From Hyphomicrobiaceae bacterium (lineage in GTDB: Bacteria > Pseudomonadota > Alphaproteobacteria > Rhizobiales > Hyphomicrobiaceae), in contig JANXWC010000080.1 of NCBI GenBank assembly GCA_025351355.1, positions 17,269-81,268 of the forward strand: 64,000 nucleotides of DNA, read 5' to 3'. This document shows positions 44,244-54,255 of this stretch, piece after piece (within the stretch, counting starts at the first letter, position 1; each line of letters begins with the position of its first letter). The position numbers and the translations under genes are program-made. Below the pieces are notes generated by a model. The model was not told the origin of the DNA. It worked only from the letters and a program-made list of their open reading frames with translations, and ran no database searches.

Positions 44244-44270
44244 AGCATTCCGACACAAAGGTCCCCATCA

Positions 44271-44846
44271 ATGTCCCACAAACCCACCGGCTCCGCTTAC
44301 TTTCTCGAAGAGACCAAGGTCGCCAGCGAAAGCCATACGATCTCGGTGCTGGTCGACAACGAGCCGGGCGTGCTGGCCCGCATCATCGGCCTGTTCTCGG
44401 GACGCGGCTACAATATCGACAGCCTGACGGTATCGGAAACCGAACACGAAAAGCATCTGTCGCGCATCACGGTCGTCACCAAGGGCACGCCGATGGTGCT
44501 GGCACAGATCAAGAACCAGCTCGACCGCATGGTCCCCGTCCACAGTGTGCACGATCTGACCGCCGGCGGCGATCCGCTCGAGCGTGAACTGGCGCTGGTT
44601 AAGGTCGCGGGCACCGGCGAGAAGCGCATCGAGGCGCTACGCCTTGCCGAAATTTTTCGCGCCAACGTGATCGATGCCTCAACCGAACATTTCGTGTTCG
44701 AGATGACCGGTCGCTCCCCGAAGATCGAGCAGTTCATCGCGATCATGACCAAGCTCGGCCTCGTTGAGGTTTCGCGGACTGGCATTGCGGGTCTCGCGCG
44801 CGGCCCCCAGGGCATGATCGACAAGACGGCGGGACAATCGAGCTGA
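44271..44846 (+). CDS. ilvH: Acetolactate synthase small (regulatory) subunit
   Basis: 191 aa. N-terminal ACT domain: ISVLVDNEPGVLARIIGLFSGRGYNIDSL, divided at the valine-binding loop; C-terminal ALS_ss domain. It activates the large subunit and confers valine feedback inhibition. AAAGG before the ATG. It should be made in step with ilvB, from which the inserted genes now separate it. Confidence 0.95.
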   Translation: MSHKPTGSAYFLEETKVASESHTISVLVDNEPGVLARIIGLFSGRGYNIDSLTVSETEHEKHLSRITVVTKGTPMVLAQIKNQLDRMVPVHSVHDLTAGGDPLERELALVKVAGTGEKRIEALRLAEIFRANVIDASTEHFVFEMTGRSPKIEQFIAIMTKLGLVEVSRTGIAGLARGPQGMIDKTAGQSS

Positions 44847-44869
44847 ACTGATCTGAGGGCGAGACTGAC

Positions 44870-45496
44870 ATGAGCGAAAACGGGAGTTTGGACGGACGCC
44901 AGGGACTGCAGCGCCTGGAAGCGTTCAGCGACGGTGTCATTGCCATCATCATCACGATCATGGTGCTGGAATTGAAGCTGCCCGAACATCTGCCCGCCGG
45001 GCGACCGATGCACATGTGGGCGGATCTGATCGTACCATTGGCGCCCAAACTCATCGCCTACGTTTTGAGCTTTTTCGTCGTCGCCGTGCTGTGGCTCAAT
45101 CACAAATCACTCGTCGACAATCTCAAGCGAGGCAGCCACGGGGTCGTGCTGATCAATATGATCCTGCTGTTCTTCATGTCGTTCATTCCGTTCGCCACGC
45201 ATCTGATCGGCGAAACACAAGCGCAAGCCCCGGGCGTGGCGCTCTACGGGGCGCTGCTGTTGGCCTGCTCGCTTGCGTTCGCCGCCATGCGGCAGCAAGT
45301 GGGACGGCAGACGACGGACCCGGCTGCGCTGGAAAAGCAACGTCGCCTGCGCGTGCGCAGCCTCACCGGGATTGCCATTTATATTCTCGCTATTTCCTTG
45401 GCATTCGTATCGCCGTGGCTGGCCTTGGCAGCCTATGCACTCGTGCCTACGCTGTTTTTTCTGCCCCAATTGCTCGGTGGTGAGGGCGCCGGTTGA
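44870..45496 (+). CDS. TMEM175-family (DUF1211) potassium channel-like protein
   Basis: 208 aa inner-membrane protein with about six helices. The family motif RLEAFSDGVIAIIITIMVLEL is at the N-terminus (the FSDG pore element). Bacterial members form tetrameric K+ leak channels. GAGGG site before the ATG; 23 bases after ilvH, possibly co-transcribed. Confidence 0.85.
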   Translation: MSENGSLDGRQGLQRLEAFSDGVIAIIITIMVLELKLPEHLPAGRPMHMWADLIVPLAPKLIAYVLSFFVVAVLWLNHKSLVDNLKRGSHGVVLINMILLFFMSFIPFATHLIGETQAQAPGVALYGALLLACSLAFAAMRQQVGRQTTDPAALEKQRRLRVRSLTGIAIYILAISLAFVSPWLALAAYALVPTLFFLPQLLGGEGAG

Positions 45497-45787
45497 CGCG
45501 CCGACCGCAGGCAAAAACCAGCCGCATATTTACCCGAACTTAAGCAACCCGGTGCTATGCCATTCAAGTCGGCAGCTTCCCCAGAGCCGCCGCATGTACC
45601 GCGTTCCACAAAGAGCAGAGTATTCGCCGCAGACTGTGTTGCGCGTTTCTGCCGGTCGCGCGTTCCGCTCTTTGCATTTCACTCGGTATCGCAGCAACGG
45701 CGTCTCGATCCAGCCCCTTCATTTGTGCGTGATGTGCACCGGTATCACCGGATGCGCAGACGGTTGCGATCGGGACGCCGAAGCGTC

Positions 45788-46927
45788 TCACCTTTGCGCA
45801 GGGCTGCACGACGCGCGTTTCATGATGGCACGGGCGATGCCCTCGAACGCGACCCCCTTGATCGGCGCTCTGATCACGACGAGACCCTCCGTGTCGGGAC
45901 TTGTCACCTGTCCCAAATCCACATCAGTCTTGCGCACACCGGGCGTCAACGACGCGATCCTGTCGCTTGCCGCCGACAACGTGAACGCGACCGGCACCGC
46001 TCGCTGGCTTTGACCGGGAGTGGCGTAGAAGTTATCGCCGGCCCGCGTGTAAAGCGCAAGCGACCAACCGATTTCCGGCAGCACCGCCTTCACCTCGACC
46101 GACCCGCCGCCGAGATCAAACCGGCACATCGCGTAGAGCATGTCCGGAGAGAGAAATGGCAGCAGTTGCGTCGCCGGTGACTGAGACGGTAGCACGACGA
46201 TGGAATTCGCAGGTAATACCGCCCGCAATTGCCGAAAGGCGCTGCCGGTGCCTAATGCGGTAATCGCAAACGTCGTCGCGATGTGGATGATGCCACCGGC
46301 CAGCAGTGCTGTCAGAATATGACCGGGCGCAAATACGGACGGCTGCTTGACGGCACGTTGAACCGACACGGTCGTAATATCGGACACCGCAATTTCCGTG
46401 CGCCCTGTCGTAGCCGATGCCGGACCCGGCTGTGCCGCCGGAACGACACGTATGATCTTGTCGATGGTCGTGCCGATATTGATTCCGGCACGGCGGCCAT
46501 GCTTGACCAAGCCTTCCCGCAGTTCGGGAGACAGGCGAGGCACGGATATTTTTCCCAACAATGGCCATGCCGGACGTCCGTGCGGCAGGCGGTCGGCAAC
46601 CGCACCGCGGGCACCTGCCAATGCACTGCGTAGGGCACCCTGAACTTTGCCCGGCAGGCGCTGACGCAGGTGCTGCAGGCGGAGCGATAGGCCAGTCGGC
46701 CCGTAGGTTGTAAGCATCGGTGCGGGCAGGTCGATTGCCGCAGTTCTGATGCGGGCCTTGATCGCCTCGGGCAACGACGGCACATCAGGTGCTACGCTGG
46801 CGGTCAACGGATCGCCCTCGCGCGGCTTTCCCTCCGCCAAGGCCTGATCAGGTATAGGGTGCTCTGAGGTCATGGCACTCGAATTTTCATCCAGCTTCGC
46901 TGCAGCCTGATCAGTAATTAGCGACAT
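45788..46927 (-). CDS. DUF1254-type protein with long N-terminal extension
   Basis: 379 aa. The C-terminal half is the DUF1254 partner protein: membrane segment (FAPGHILTALLAGGIIHIATTFAI), then DMLYAMCRFDLGGGSVEVKAVLP, divided, and a VVIRAPIKG... end. The first 200 residues are low-complexity and rich in Ala/Pro/Arg, unlike the usual proteins of about 180 residues. ATG 46927 overlaps the DUF1214 stop by 10 bases, supporting co-translation. Function unknown. Confidence 0.75.
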   Translation of the reverse strand: MSLITDQAAAKLDENSSAMTSEHPIPDQALAEGKPREGDPLTASVAPDVPSLPEAIKARIRTAAIDLPAPMLTTYGPTGLSLRLQHLRQRLPGKVQGALRSALAGARGAVADRLPHGRPAWPLLGKISVPRLSPELREGLVKHGRRAGINIGTTIDKIIRVVPAAQPGPASATTGRTEIAVSDITTVSVQRAVKQPSVFAPGHILTALLAGGIIHIATTFAITALGTGSAFRQLRAVLPANSIVVLPSQSPATQLLPFLSPDMLYAMCRFDLGGGSVEVKAVLPEIGWSLALYTRAGDNFYATPGQSQRAVPVAFTLSAASDRIASLTPGVRKTDVDLGQVTSPDTEGLVVIRAPIKGVAFEGIARAIMKRASCSPAQR

Positions 46928-47529
46928 GATACCGTACTGATTGTCGGAAGGTTCCGGCTTCGCCCCTGGTCGTCGGTGGCGGCGCTCACCCAACGCGGAT
47001 CCTGGACAGTGAGCGACAGGATCAGTCGGCCGGCACCCGACGTCGGTAGCCAATTGCCCGGCCGTGCCTCGCGCGAAACAACGATTCGCGTGCCGCCATC
47101 GGCATCACGCAGCACGGTACTTGCGTTGAACGCGAACCGATTGGCGTTGTTGCGGATCAACGCGCCGCGCTCATCAAACACCGCCATACTCCACCATTCA
47201 GCGTCCAGATTGGACACATCGACGACATAGACACACGACGAGTGAATGCGCTGGCCGGCAACATCGGTTTGCGCCTGATAGGTCAGCGCCAGCGTCGAAT
47301 TCAACGGTAACAGCCCGAGCCGTACGGTGTGTGCACGCGTGTAGGGATCGGCGTCCATGCGTCCGGCGGAGGTCCAGGTGACCCATGGGCCCGACGTCGC
47401 CGCTGTCAGCTGCGAACCAGAATGGATCATCACCCACGCCGAGCCGAAGCCGCCAAGAATGGCGATCGCCAGAAACACAGCACCGCGCATGACGAAATTG
47501 ACGAACGTGGCGATGGCGCGCAACAGCAT
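46918..47529 (-). CDS. DUF1214 domain protein
   Basis: 203 aa: one N-terminal membrane helix, then the DUF1214 sandwich (GPWVTWTSAGRMDADPYTRAH, VYVVDVSNLDAEWWSMAVFDERG, ARPGNWLPTSGAGRLILSLTVQDP, each typical). Periplasmic side. Pairs with the DUF1254-type protein in an overlapping operon, an arrangement conserved in Hyphomicrobiales. Function unknown. Confidence 0.82.
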   Translation of the reverse strand: MLLRAIATFVNFVMRGAVFLAIAILGGFGSAWVMIHSGSQLTAATSGPWVTWTSAGRMDADPYTRAHTVRLGLLPLNSTLALTYQAQTDVAGQRIHSSCVYVVDVSNLDAEWWSMAVFDERGALIRNNANRFAFNASTVLRDADGGTRIVVSREARPGNWLPTSGAGRLILSLTVQDPRWVSAATDDQGRSRNLPTISTVSCR

Positions 47530-47586
47530 GACGGTTCAACGTTTCCTTGCGGTAACCGCAGGTATTGGCACTGCTCTGGTGAACAC

Positions 47587-49914
47587 TTACTGGCGCCGCA
47601 CGTCGGAGGCGCCGACGGGTCCGCTGGCCGTCAGCGGGCCGGTGTCCGGTGCCGGCAGAATACTGGACTGCCGCCGTCCGTCGGTGACGCCAACTGGTGG
47701 CCCCGTTCCCTGTCCATTGGCCGGCCCGGGAATAGGTGCTGCCGGCAAGCCGGCTACGCGGCGCAAGGTTTCGGCAAGCTTGCGCAAAGTCTCTCGCGTC
47801 GTGTCCGGCATGATCGACTTGCGTACGCCTTGCGTTTGCGCCGCAGCCATCGCCGGCTCGGTACGTTTCAGTTCAGCCAGCCGTTGCGCTTCCTGCACCT
47901 GCTTGGGGTGAGCGCTGAGGCCGGGGATCGTCGGCATATTGGCGCTCGGATGGGCGACGGTCATGTACGCCTGCCACGTCTGCGCGGGTAAACCGCCGCC
48001 CGTGACGCCATGCGCCGCCTCGCCCACCGACGACGAGATCAACATGGGACGGAAGTCATCGTTGCCTAGCCACACACCGGTAACGTATTGGCCCGTAAAG
48101 CCCATGAACCACGCATCACGATAACTCGAACTGGTGCCCGTCTTGCCGACCGCCTGGGTAATTTCCAGCGCTGCCCGTTTGCCCGTGCCTTCGTTGACCA
48201 CGGCTTGCATCATCTGGTTCATCTCGGCGACGACGCGCGGCTTCAGCACGACCGGTGCCGGCGGTTCGTCGCGCTCGCGCGAGTAGATCATGTCGCCCTT
48301 GCCGGTCACCAGCTCGAGAATACCGTAAGGTCGCGCCAGATGACCATTGTTGGCGAATGCAGCATACGCACCGGTATGTTCCAGCGGTGAGATTCCTGTA
48401 TCGCCCAGCGCAATCGAGCAGGTCTTCTTCACCCCATTGACGCCGAGCCGCTGGCTCATCTCGATGACCTTGTCGCGACTGTTGGCGCCGAGACGATAGA
48501 GCGACAGATCGACAGCGACGGTGTTGAGCGATGTCTTGAACGCATCGATCAGCGTAATCGACCGCCCGCTGCCGGAACCGCCGCTATAGTTTTTCGGCGT
48601 CCACCCCTTGGGACCGCACGGCGCCGGCGAATTATCACTGACGGTCGATCCCGGACGCAAACCGCTTTCGATGGCCGCCGCATACACGTAGAGTTTGAAC
48701 GATGATCCCGGCTGCCGGCGCGCATTAGTGGCTCGGTTGAACTGGCTTTCGCCGTAATCCGGCCCACCGACGAGCGCCCGCACCGCGCCATCGGGTTCAA
48801 GCGAAATAAGTGCGCCGGAGTTGGCATGATGCGACTTGCCGTATTGCCGAATAGTCGATTGCAGCGCGTCCTCGCCCGCCCGTTGCAAACCGACATCGAC
48901 CGTGGTCCGTGCGGTCAGGATGTACTGGCCCTTTCCCTCGGCCAGCCGCTGCACCTCTTCGAATGCCCAGTCAAGAAACCAGTCGGGACTACTGGTCGCA
49001 TGCTGCTCAATGGCGCTGGCTGGGTTGGCGCGCGCGGCCTCGACCTGACCGGCCGTCATGTAGCCGGCCTCAACCAGGTTTGAGAGGACCGTGTTGGCCC
49101 GCTGCCGCGCATTGCCGGGATTGGCATGCGGCGCGTACTTGGTTGGTGCCTTGTACAGGCCGGCCAACATGGCCGCCTCTGCCAACGTCACATCGCGCAC
49201 GGATTTACCGAAATAGAATTGCGCCGCAGTTGTTACGCCGAACGCGCCGCCGCCCATGTAAGCGCGGTCGAGATACATTTTAAGAATTTCGCGCTTGGTG
49301 AAGCGGCTCTCGAGCAGAAAAGCGAGATAGACTTCCTTCAACTTGCGCGTGAACGACCGCTCAGGACTGAGAAACAGGTTTTTGGCCAGCTGCTGCGTCA
49401 ACGTCGAGCCGCCCTGCACAGTTTCGCCGGCGTTGACGTTGGTCACCAGCGCCCGGAAGGTGCCGAGGAAGTCGACGCCGAAATGCTCGAAGAAGCGCCG
49501 GTCTTCCGTCGCGAGTGTCGCTTTGATCAGATGATCGGGAATTTCCTCCAGCGGCACCGCGTCGTTCTGCATGATACCGCGCATGCCGATCTCGTTACCG
49601 TAGCGGTCCAGAAATTTGACACTGTATTTCGTGGCGCCGATCTTGCTTTCGTCGAATTCCAGCAGCGCCGGCAACGACGCGAGATAAATCACCACCAACC
49701 CGCCGGCCAACAAAGTAAGCCCTTCGGACGCAAATTCGGTGGCCAGCCGGTTGACTCCCGAAAGTCTGAAGCGGGCAAAAAAGCTCGATGCAGCGTTGTA
49801 GCGATCCTTGAATGCTTCCCAACCATTGGCCAGATTCGAATCAATCCAGGCGTCGATGCCCAGCCAATTGATCGCCTTGCGGCGGGGGGTGTGTTTGGGA
49901 TCGAATTCCGGCAA
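47587..49914 (-). CDS. Class A penicillin-binding protein (PBP1a family)
   Basis: 775 aa bifunctional peptidoglycan synthase. One N-terminal helix (about 65-85); transglycosylase domain with catalytic Glu137 (ATEDRRFFEHFG) and QGGSTLTQQLAKNL; transpeptidase with Ser404-x-x-Lys407, Ser462-Leu-Asn464 and Lys592-Thr-Gly. All catalytic motifs are intact. Start is TTG at 49914 with AGGTGG 3 bases before it, the only plausible start before the domain. The C-terminal 80 residues are Pro/Gly/Ala-rich. Confidence 0.92.
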   Translation of the reverse strand: MPEFDPKHTPRRKAINWLGIDAWIDSNLANGWEAFKDRYNAASSFFARFRLSGVNRLATEFASEGLTLLAGGLVVIYLASLPALLEFDESKIGATKYSVKFLDRYGNEIGMRGIMQNDAVPLEEIPDHLIKATLATEDRRFFEHFGVDFLGTFRALVTNVNAGETVQGGSTLTQQLAKNLFLSPERSFTRKLKEVYLAFLLESRFTKREILKMYLDRAYMGGGAFGVTTAAQFYFGKSVRDVTLAEAAMLAGLYKAPTKYAPHANPGNARQRANTVLSNLVEAGYMTAGQVEAARANPASAIEQHATSSPDWFLDWAFEEVQRLAEGKGQYILTARTTVDVGLQRAGEDALQSTIRQYGKSHHANSGALISLEPDGAVRALVGGPDYGESQFNRATNARRQPGSSFKLYVYAAAIESGLRPGSTVSDNSPAPCGPKGWTPKNYSGGSGSGRSITLIDAFKTSLNTVAVDLSLYRLGANSRDKVIEMSQRLGVNGVKKTCSIALGDTGISPLEHTGAYAAFANNGHLARPYGILELVTGKGDMIYSRERDEPPAPVVLKPRVVAEMNQMMQAVVNEGTGKRAALEITQAVGKTGTSSSYRDAWFMGFTGQYVTGVWLGNDDFRPMLISSSVGEAAHGVTGGGLPAQTWQAYMTVAHPSANMPTIPGLSAHPKQVQEAQRLAELKRTEPAMAAAQTQGVRKSIMPDTTRETLRKLAETLRRVAGLPAAPIPGPANGQGTGPPVGVTDGRRQSSILPAPDTGPLTASGPVGASDVRRQ

Positions 49915-50213
49915 GATCCACCTACATTCAAAGGTCTGCGAGCCTCAGTCCAGGCGGTCCCGACGAACCGCTAGCGCTGGTGCACGCGAAGCAAATAGTA
50001 CCGGGACGACTCATCCGTCAGCCCTACATCGGCAGTCATCACGGCCACGCACTCAGGGCAATATCCGGGTGGGAACGCCCCACAACGAATATCGCCTCGA
50101 ATTCATCTTTCTATACTTTGTTCAACCAAAACTGGTAGCAGAGAATTCTATCATATCCAACTGTGGCACAACCAAGTATGGCATGTGCCGATGCGACAAA
50201 ACGAAAGGCTGCC

Positions 50214-50762
50214 ATGACTAAGGCTGGCAAAACCACGCACGGCGCGGGTGACAAGGCGAATGACGCTATCAGCAGCGAAACTCTACCCTTCTGGGAAGCG
50301 AAAACCCTCGACGAGATGTCACCCGGCGAATGGGAAAGTCTGTGCGACGGCTGCGGGCGGTGTTGCCTCAATAAAATAGAGGATGAAGATAACGGCAAGA
50401 TATTCCTGACCAAAGTTGCCTGCCGTTTGCTCGATTTGCGGTCCTGCCAGTGCCGCGACTATCCAAATCGGCAAGCACATGTGCCCGATTGCATCCAGAT
50501 TGATCCGGCAGAAGTACGGCGCCTCTCTTGGCTGCCCGAATCGTGCGGCTATCGGCGCGTCGAGGAAAAGCGCGGGCTGGCATGGTGGCATCCGCTGCTT
50601 TCCGGTTCGCCCGAAACGGTCCATGCCGCGGGCATTTCGCTGCGCGGTTGGGCGAAGAGCGAGCGGCGGATCAAGGCAGAAAACTTCACGCGCTACCTGA
50701 TTGAGGACTTTCCGGCAGCCTTAGCCCCAGACGATCAGGCAAAGTCCCTCAACACCGACTGA
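50214..50762 (+). CDS. YcgN family cysteine cluster protein (UPF0260)
   Basis: 182 aa. Cys motif [13 protein letters not shown] followed by [20 protein letters not shown] and PDCIQIDP, split at the loops: the conserved metal- or Fe-S-binding YcgN/YkgJ-type cluster. Function unknown. ATG 50214 has AAAGG 6 bases upstream; GTG 50163 is possible. Confidence 0.88.
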   Translation: MTKAGKTTHGAGDKANDAISSETLPFWEAKTLDEMSPGEWESLCDGCGRCCLNKIEDEDNGKIFLTKVACRLLDLRSCQCRDYPNRQAHVPDCIQIDPAEVRRLSWLPESCGYRRVEEKRGLAWWHPLLSGSPETVHAAGISLRGWAKSERRIKAENFTRYLIEDFPAALAPDDQAKSLNTD

Positions 50763-50842
50763 ACTATGCACCTGGATTCTGTATTCCTTTCCCATCGTCA
50801 CTTCGCCTTACTTGATGAAAAGCTGCCGAGGTATCGAAAGCA

Positions 50843-51373
50843 ATGCGCAAAGACTGGGATGGGGCCGCCCATCTGGTGGGCAGGATGTCCGTTTGGCTGG
50901 GTCTCGTTCTGGTACTCTTCGGGTTTGCAAGAGCTGCCAGCCTCTATGCCCAAAGCCATCGCGGCCTCGAAACCCTCGCCACCATTGACGCCACAGCGAG
51001 TAGCCGCATGGTCAGCGGCGGCTGGATCGATTTAACCTGGCGCGATGATGCGGGCGCCATCAAGCGGGCGTCGGCCGTTCAGGTCAGTAGTAGCCTCGCG
51101 CGCAAATTGCGACTGGGCAGCGCGTTGGCACGTACCCATCTCAGGATACGCTACCTGCCCGACGACGACCGCGCCGCCGTGCTTGTCGTCGAGGATATTC
51201 CGGAACGGATGAAAAGCGCGGCCGGTTTGGCCATCGCCGGCTTCGTGGCCATCTCGGCGGGCAGCCTGCTGGTATTGGGCTTGATGTTGTCAGGTCACAT
51301 GCCGACGACCTTACCGAGTGCCGACCGTCGGTGGTCCACGCAGGATATGGCGCAAACAGAAAAGGGCCCATGA
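50843..51373 (+). CDS. DUF3592-like membrane protein
   Basis: 176 aa: a first helix (LGLVLVLFGFARAASLYAQ), a beta-rich periplasmic part (GWIDLTWRDDAGAIKRASAVQVSSS), second helix near 130-155, short cytoplasmic tail. Resembles DUF3592 proteins, not certain. Its stop overlaps the rarA start (ATGA), so the two genes are co-translated. Confidence 0.65.
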   Translation: MRKDWDGAAHLVGRMSVWLGLVLVLFGFARAASLYAQSHRGLETLATIDATASSRMVSGGWIDLTWRDDAGAIKRASAVQVSSSLARKLRLGSALARTHLRIRYLPDDDRAAVLVVEDIPERMKSAAGLAIAGFVAISAGSLLVLGLMLSGHMPTTLPSADRRWSTQDMAQTEKGP

Positions 51374-52692
51374 CGAACCTGTTCGAGGCTGCCGGACTAG
51401 AAACGAGCGCGCCACGGCCGCTTGCCGATCGTTTGCGGCCAACCCGCCTCGGGGAAGTCGTCGGCCAGGAGAAGGTGGTCGGCACTGAAGGCGCGCTGAC
51501 CCGCATGTTGGCGAGCGGCAGGCTCGGCTCGCTCGTGCTGTGGGGACCGCCCGGCTCCGGCAAGACCACCATTGCGCGCCTGATCGCCGCCGAAACCAAC
51601 CTCGAACTGGAGCAGCTGTCGGCCATCTTTTCCGGCGTGCAGGATCTGCGGAAAGCGTTCGAGCGCGCCAAAATCCGTCGCGAGCAGGGCCGCGGCACGT
51701 TGCTGTTTGTCGACGAGATCCATCGCTTCAATCGCGCCCAACAAGACAGTTTCCTGCCGCATATGGAAGATGGCACGATCACGCTGGTCGGCGCGACGAC
51801 TGAGAACCCGTCGTTCGAACTCAATGCGGCCGTGCTGAGCCGCGCCACCGTGCTGACCTTGGATCGGCTGGACGACGCTACGCTCGAAGCGTTATTGCAA
51901 CGGGCAGAAGCATTGCTGGCGCGCCCGCTGCCGCTTGTGCCTGATGCGCGCGAGGCCGTGATCGGCATGGCCGACGGCGACGGTCGCACCGTGCTCAACA
52001 TGGCCGAGGAAATCTTTGCGTCCGTCAGCCCCGAACAACCGCCGCTCGACCGCGACCGCCTGATTAAACTGGTGCAGCGCCGCGCGCCGCTCTACGACAA
52101 AAATCGCGAAGGCCACTATAATCTCGTCAGCGCGCTGCATAAGTCGGTACGCGGCTCCGATCCCGACGCCGCGCTCTATTGGTTCTGCCGCATGCTCGAA
52201 GATGGCGAAGACCGGCTGTTCCTGGCCCGCCGTCTCGTGCGCATGGCGGTGGAAGATATCGGCCTCGCCGACCCGCAGGCGCTCGTTATCTGCAACGCGG
52301 CCAAGGACGCGTTCGATTTTCTGGGCTCGCCGGAAGGCGAGTTGGCGCTGGCGCAAGCCGTCGTCTATCTCGCCACGGCGCCAAAATCGAATGCAGTCTA
52401 CAAGGCCTACAAAGCCGCCAGCCGCGCGGCCAAAGAAACCGGCAGCGTCGCCCCGCCCAAGATCATTCTCAATGCGCCGACCAAGCTGATGGAAGCGGAG
52501 GGCTACGGCGACGGCTACCAATACGACCACGACACACCTGAGGGCTTCTCCGGCCAGAACTATTTCCCCGATGAAATGCGCTCGCGCCCGCACTACTACG
52601 ATCCGCCCGAGCGCGGCTTCGAGCGCGAAGTGCGGAAACGGCTCGCCTATTGGGAGGCTTTGCGGGGAAAGCGGGGCGAGACGAAAGGATAA
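51370..52692 (+). CDS. rarA: Replication-associated recombination protein RarA (MgsA)
   Basis: 440 aa AAA+ clamp-loader-like ATPase acting at stalled forks. Walker A GPPGSGKT (59-66), Walker B LLFVDEIHRFNRAQQDSFLP, sensor GATTENPSFELN, and the C-terminal tetramerisation part (FCRMLEDGEDRLFLARRLVRMAVEDIGLADP). The ATG at 51370 overlaps the preceding TGA. Confidence 0.94.
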   Translation: MTNLFEAAGLETSAPRPLADRLRPTRLGEVVGQEKVVGTEGALTRMLASGRLGSLVLWGPPGSGKTTIARLIAAETNLELEQLSAIFSGVQDLRKAFERAKIRREQGRGTLLFVDEIHRFNRAQQDSFLPHMEDGTITLVGATTENPSFELNAAVLSRATVLTLDRLDDATLEALLQRAEALLARPLPLVPDAREAVIGMADGDGRTVLNMAEEIFASVSPEQPPLDRDRLIKLVQRRAPLYDKNREGHYNLVSALHKSVRGSDPDAALYWFCRMLEDGEDRLFLARRLVRMAVEDIGLADPQALVICNAAKDAFDFLGSPEGELALAQAVVYLATAPKSNAVYKAYKAASRAAKETGSVAPPKIILNAPTKLMEAEGYGDGYQYDHDTPEGFSGQNYFPDEMRSRPHYYDPPERGFEREVRKRLAYWEALRGKRGETKG

Positions 52693-52794
52693 GTAGCTTG
52701 GACGGAACAACGACTGCTACGCATTCCGCAGACGGCTCATCGCTCTCTCGTTCGTCATTGCCGCGTCGGCGCTAGCACAGCTCCAGCGGACGCG

Positions 52795-52948
52795 TTCCCG
52801 GAAACCGCAGGGCCACTTCGGCCCACAGGTTATCCGGGATCTTTGCCGCTCAAATTTGAAAACGAACCGCTCGCAGTCCAATCTCAAAACGCACCCGGTA
52901 AGGATCCCGGATATTTGTCGCGCGACGGGCGCGCCAAATTCCGGGATA
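52795..52948. repeat. Dispersed palindromic element, family 1, copy B
   Basis: Within the 381-base gap 52693-53073. Left half: TTCCCGGAAACCG...GGTTATCCGGGATCTTTGCC (52828-52847); right half: GGTAAGGATCCCGGATATTTGTCGCGC...GCGCGCCAAATTCCGGGATA. Inner ends are inverted copies of each other. Same plan as 21838 and 54256. No gene there. Confidence 0.75.
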
Positions 52949-53073
52949 GCGGTGGGGAGTGTTGCTATTTTAATGCCTACTTGGCCATGACGGAGTGTTG
53001 GGCTTCTGCCGTCAACAGCGCGCGATTCAGTTGTTGTTGCGAGGGTCCTTAGCTTGGACGCCACGAGCCAACG

Positions 53074-54078
53074 CTACTTGGCCTTGCCCGATGCCTGATC
53101 CCACCAGGGGCAGATACCTGCGGCTAGCTGGTAGTTGCCCTCAAGCACGTGCACGGGTTGCCGGAGGCCGGATTCGGCCGCGTCGATGCGCGCCTGCCGC
53201 CGCTTGGCGCGCATCTCCGGATCGGCGTTGACCAGTTCGTGACCCCACATGCTGGGCCCGTGGGTCATCTCCTCCGGGACATGTTTGGGCACGTCCAGCA
53301 GGCGCCCGCCCCAGCCGTACTCGACGCCGAAGTCGGACGGCGTTTTTGTATAGAACGACGTCATATGATCGTTGGTATGACGACCCATGGTGAGCAGCAG
53401 CTTGTTGTCCATTCCGTTCGCAATATCGAAGCCCTGGCCGACGTCGTCGAGGCTGTAGAGTTCGACCATGAAGTGGTGCAAACCCTTCCGGCCGGTTTCG
53501 ATCAGGGCCAGGCTGTGCTGGCGCGGGTTGACGTGGAAGAAGTGCGCCTTGAAGGGCTTCAGCATCCAGTCGCTGGTGTGGAACCCGAGCACGTCGCGAT
53601 AGAACGGCACCAGCGCGTCGACGTTCTCGACATGAAGTACCGTGTGGCCCATGCCGAGCGGGCCGGTCCGAAAACCCGAGATGGAGCGGCCGGGCTTGAA
53701 TGCCGCCGTCGTAATTTCGGCGCCCCAAAAAGCTTCGAGCTGATTGCCCAACGGGTCTTGGAAGCGGATCACATCCGCCACGCTGCGCTCATCGGCGAGG
53801 GCCCGGTCGCCGCGCAGGACGGCGACACCTTGGCGCTCAAGCCCGGCGGCCAGCGCATCGAGCGCCGCTTGATCGGCCGTCTCCCAGCCGATGTAGCCCA
53901 GTCCGTTGCGCCCGGCATCTTCGACAATGACGCGCTGCTTGCGATCATCCATGCGCAAGGCCAACCGCCTGGATGTGCGATCGACCGCCTGCATGCCGAG
54001 GAAACGGGTGCCAAAATGGGCCCAGTCATCGAGCCCTTGGGCGGCCACGCCAATATATCCGAGCGACTGAATGTGCAT
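53074..54078 (-). CDS. Extradiol dioxygenase, VOC fold (2,3-dihydroxybiphenyl 1,2-dioxygenase-like)
   Basis: 334 aa with two VOC modules (about 1-120 and 140-260). Fe(II) ligands of the BphC type: His145 (GHTVLHV), His201/202 (HHFMVEL) and Glu253 (FGVEYGWGGRLLD). It would cleave a catechol next to its hydroxyls (meta cleavage). ATG 54078 has GGGGAG 5 bases upstream. No other aromatic-degradation gene is nearby, so the substrate is open. Confidence 0.88.
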   Translation of the reverse strand: MHIQSLGYIGVAAQGLDDWAHFGTRFLGMQAVDRTSRRLALRMDDRKQRVIVEDAGRNGLGYIGWETADQAALDALAAGLERQGVAVLRGDRALADERSVADVIRFQDPLGNQLEAFWGAEITTAAFKPGRSISGFRTGPLGMGHTVLHVENVDALVPFYRDVLGFHTSDWMLKPFKAHFFHVNPRQHSLALIETGRKGLHHFMVELYSLDDVGQGFDIANGMDNKLLLTMGRHTNDHMTSFYTKTPSDFGVEYGWGGRLLDVPKHVPEEMTHGPSMWGHELVNADPEMRAKRRQARIDAAESGLRQPVHVLEGNYQLAAGICPWWDQASGKAK

Positions 54079-54255
54079 AGGATCTCCCCAAATTTCCGGA
54101 AGCTGACGATCTGACAACCGCCCATGGTCGCGCCGAAAAACGGCACGGCAATATAGCATCGTTGCGGGTGCGCGTAAAATTCTCATACCGCCGGTCATTG
54201 CTGTCCGGGAAATATTTGCGACAATCAATTCGTGCCTCGAAACCCAACCGCTCGT

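Noticed and set aside
53074..54078. Aromatic catabolic cluster around the extradiol dioxygenase
   Set aside because: Neighbours are rarA and a sensor kinase; no ring-hydroxylating, hydrolase or dehydrogenase partner genes are adjacent.
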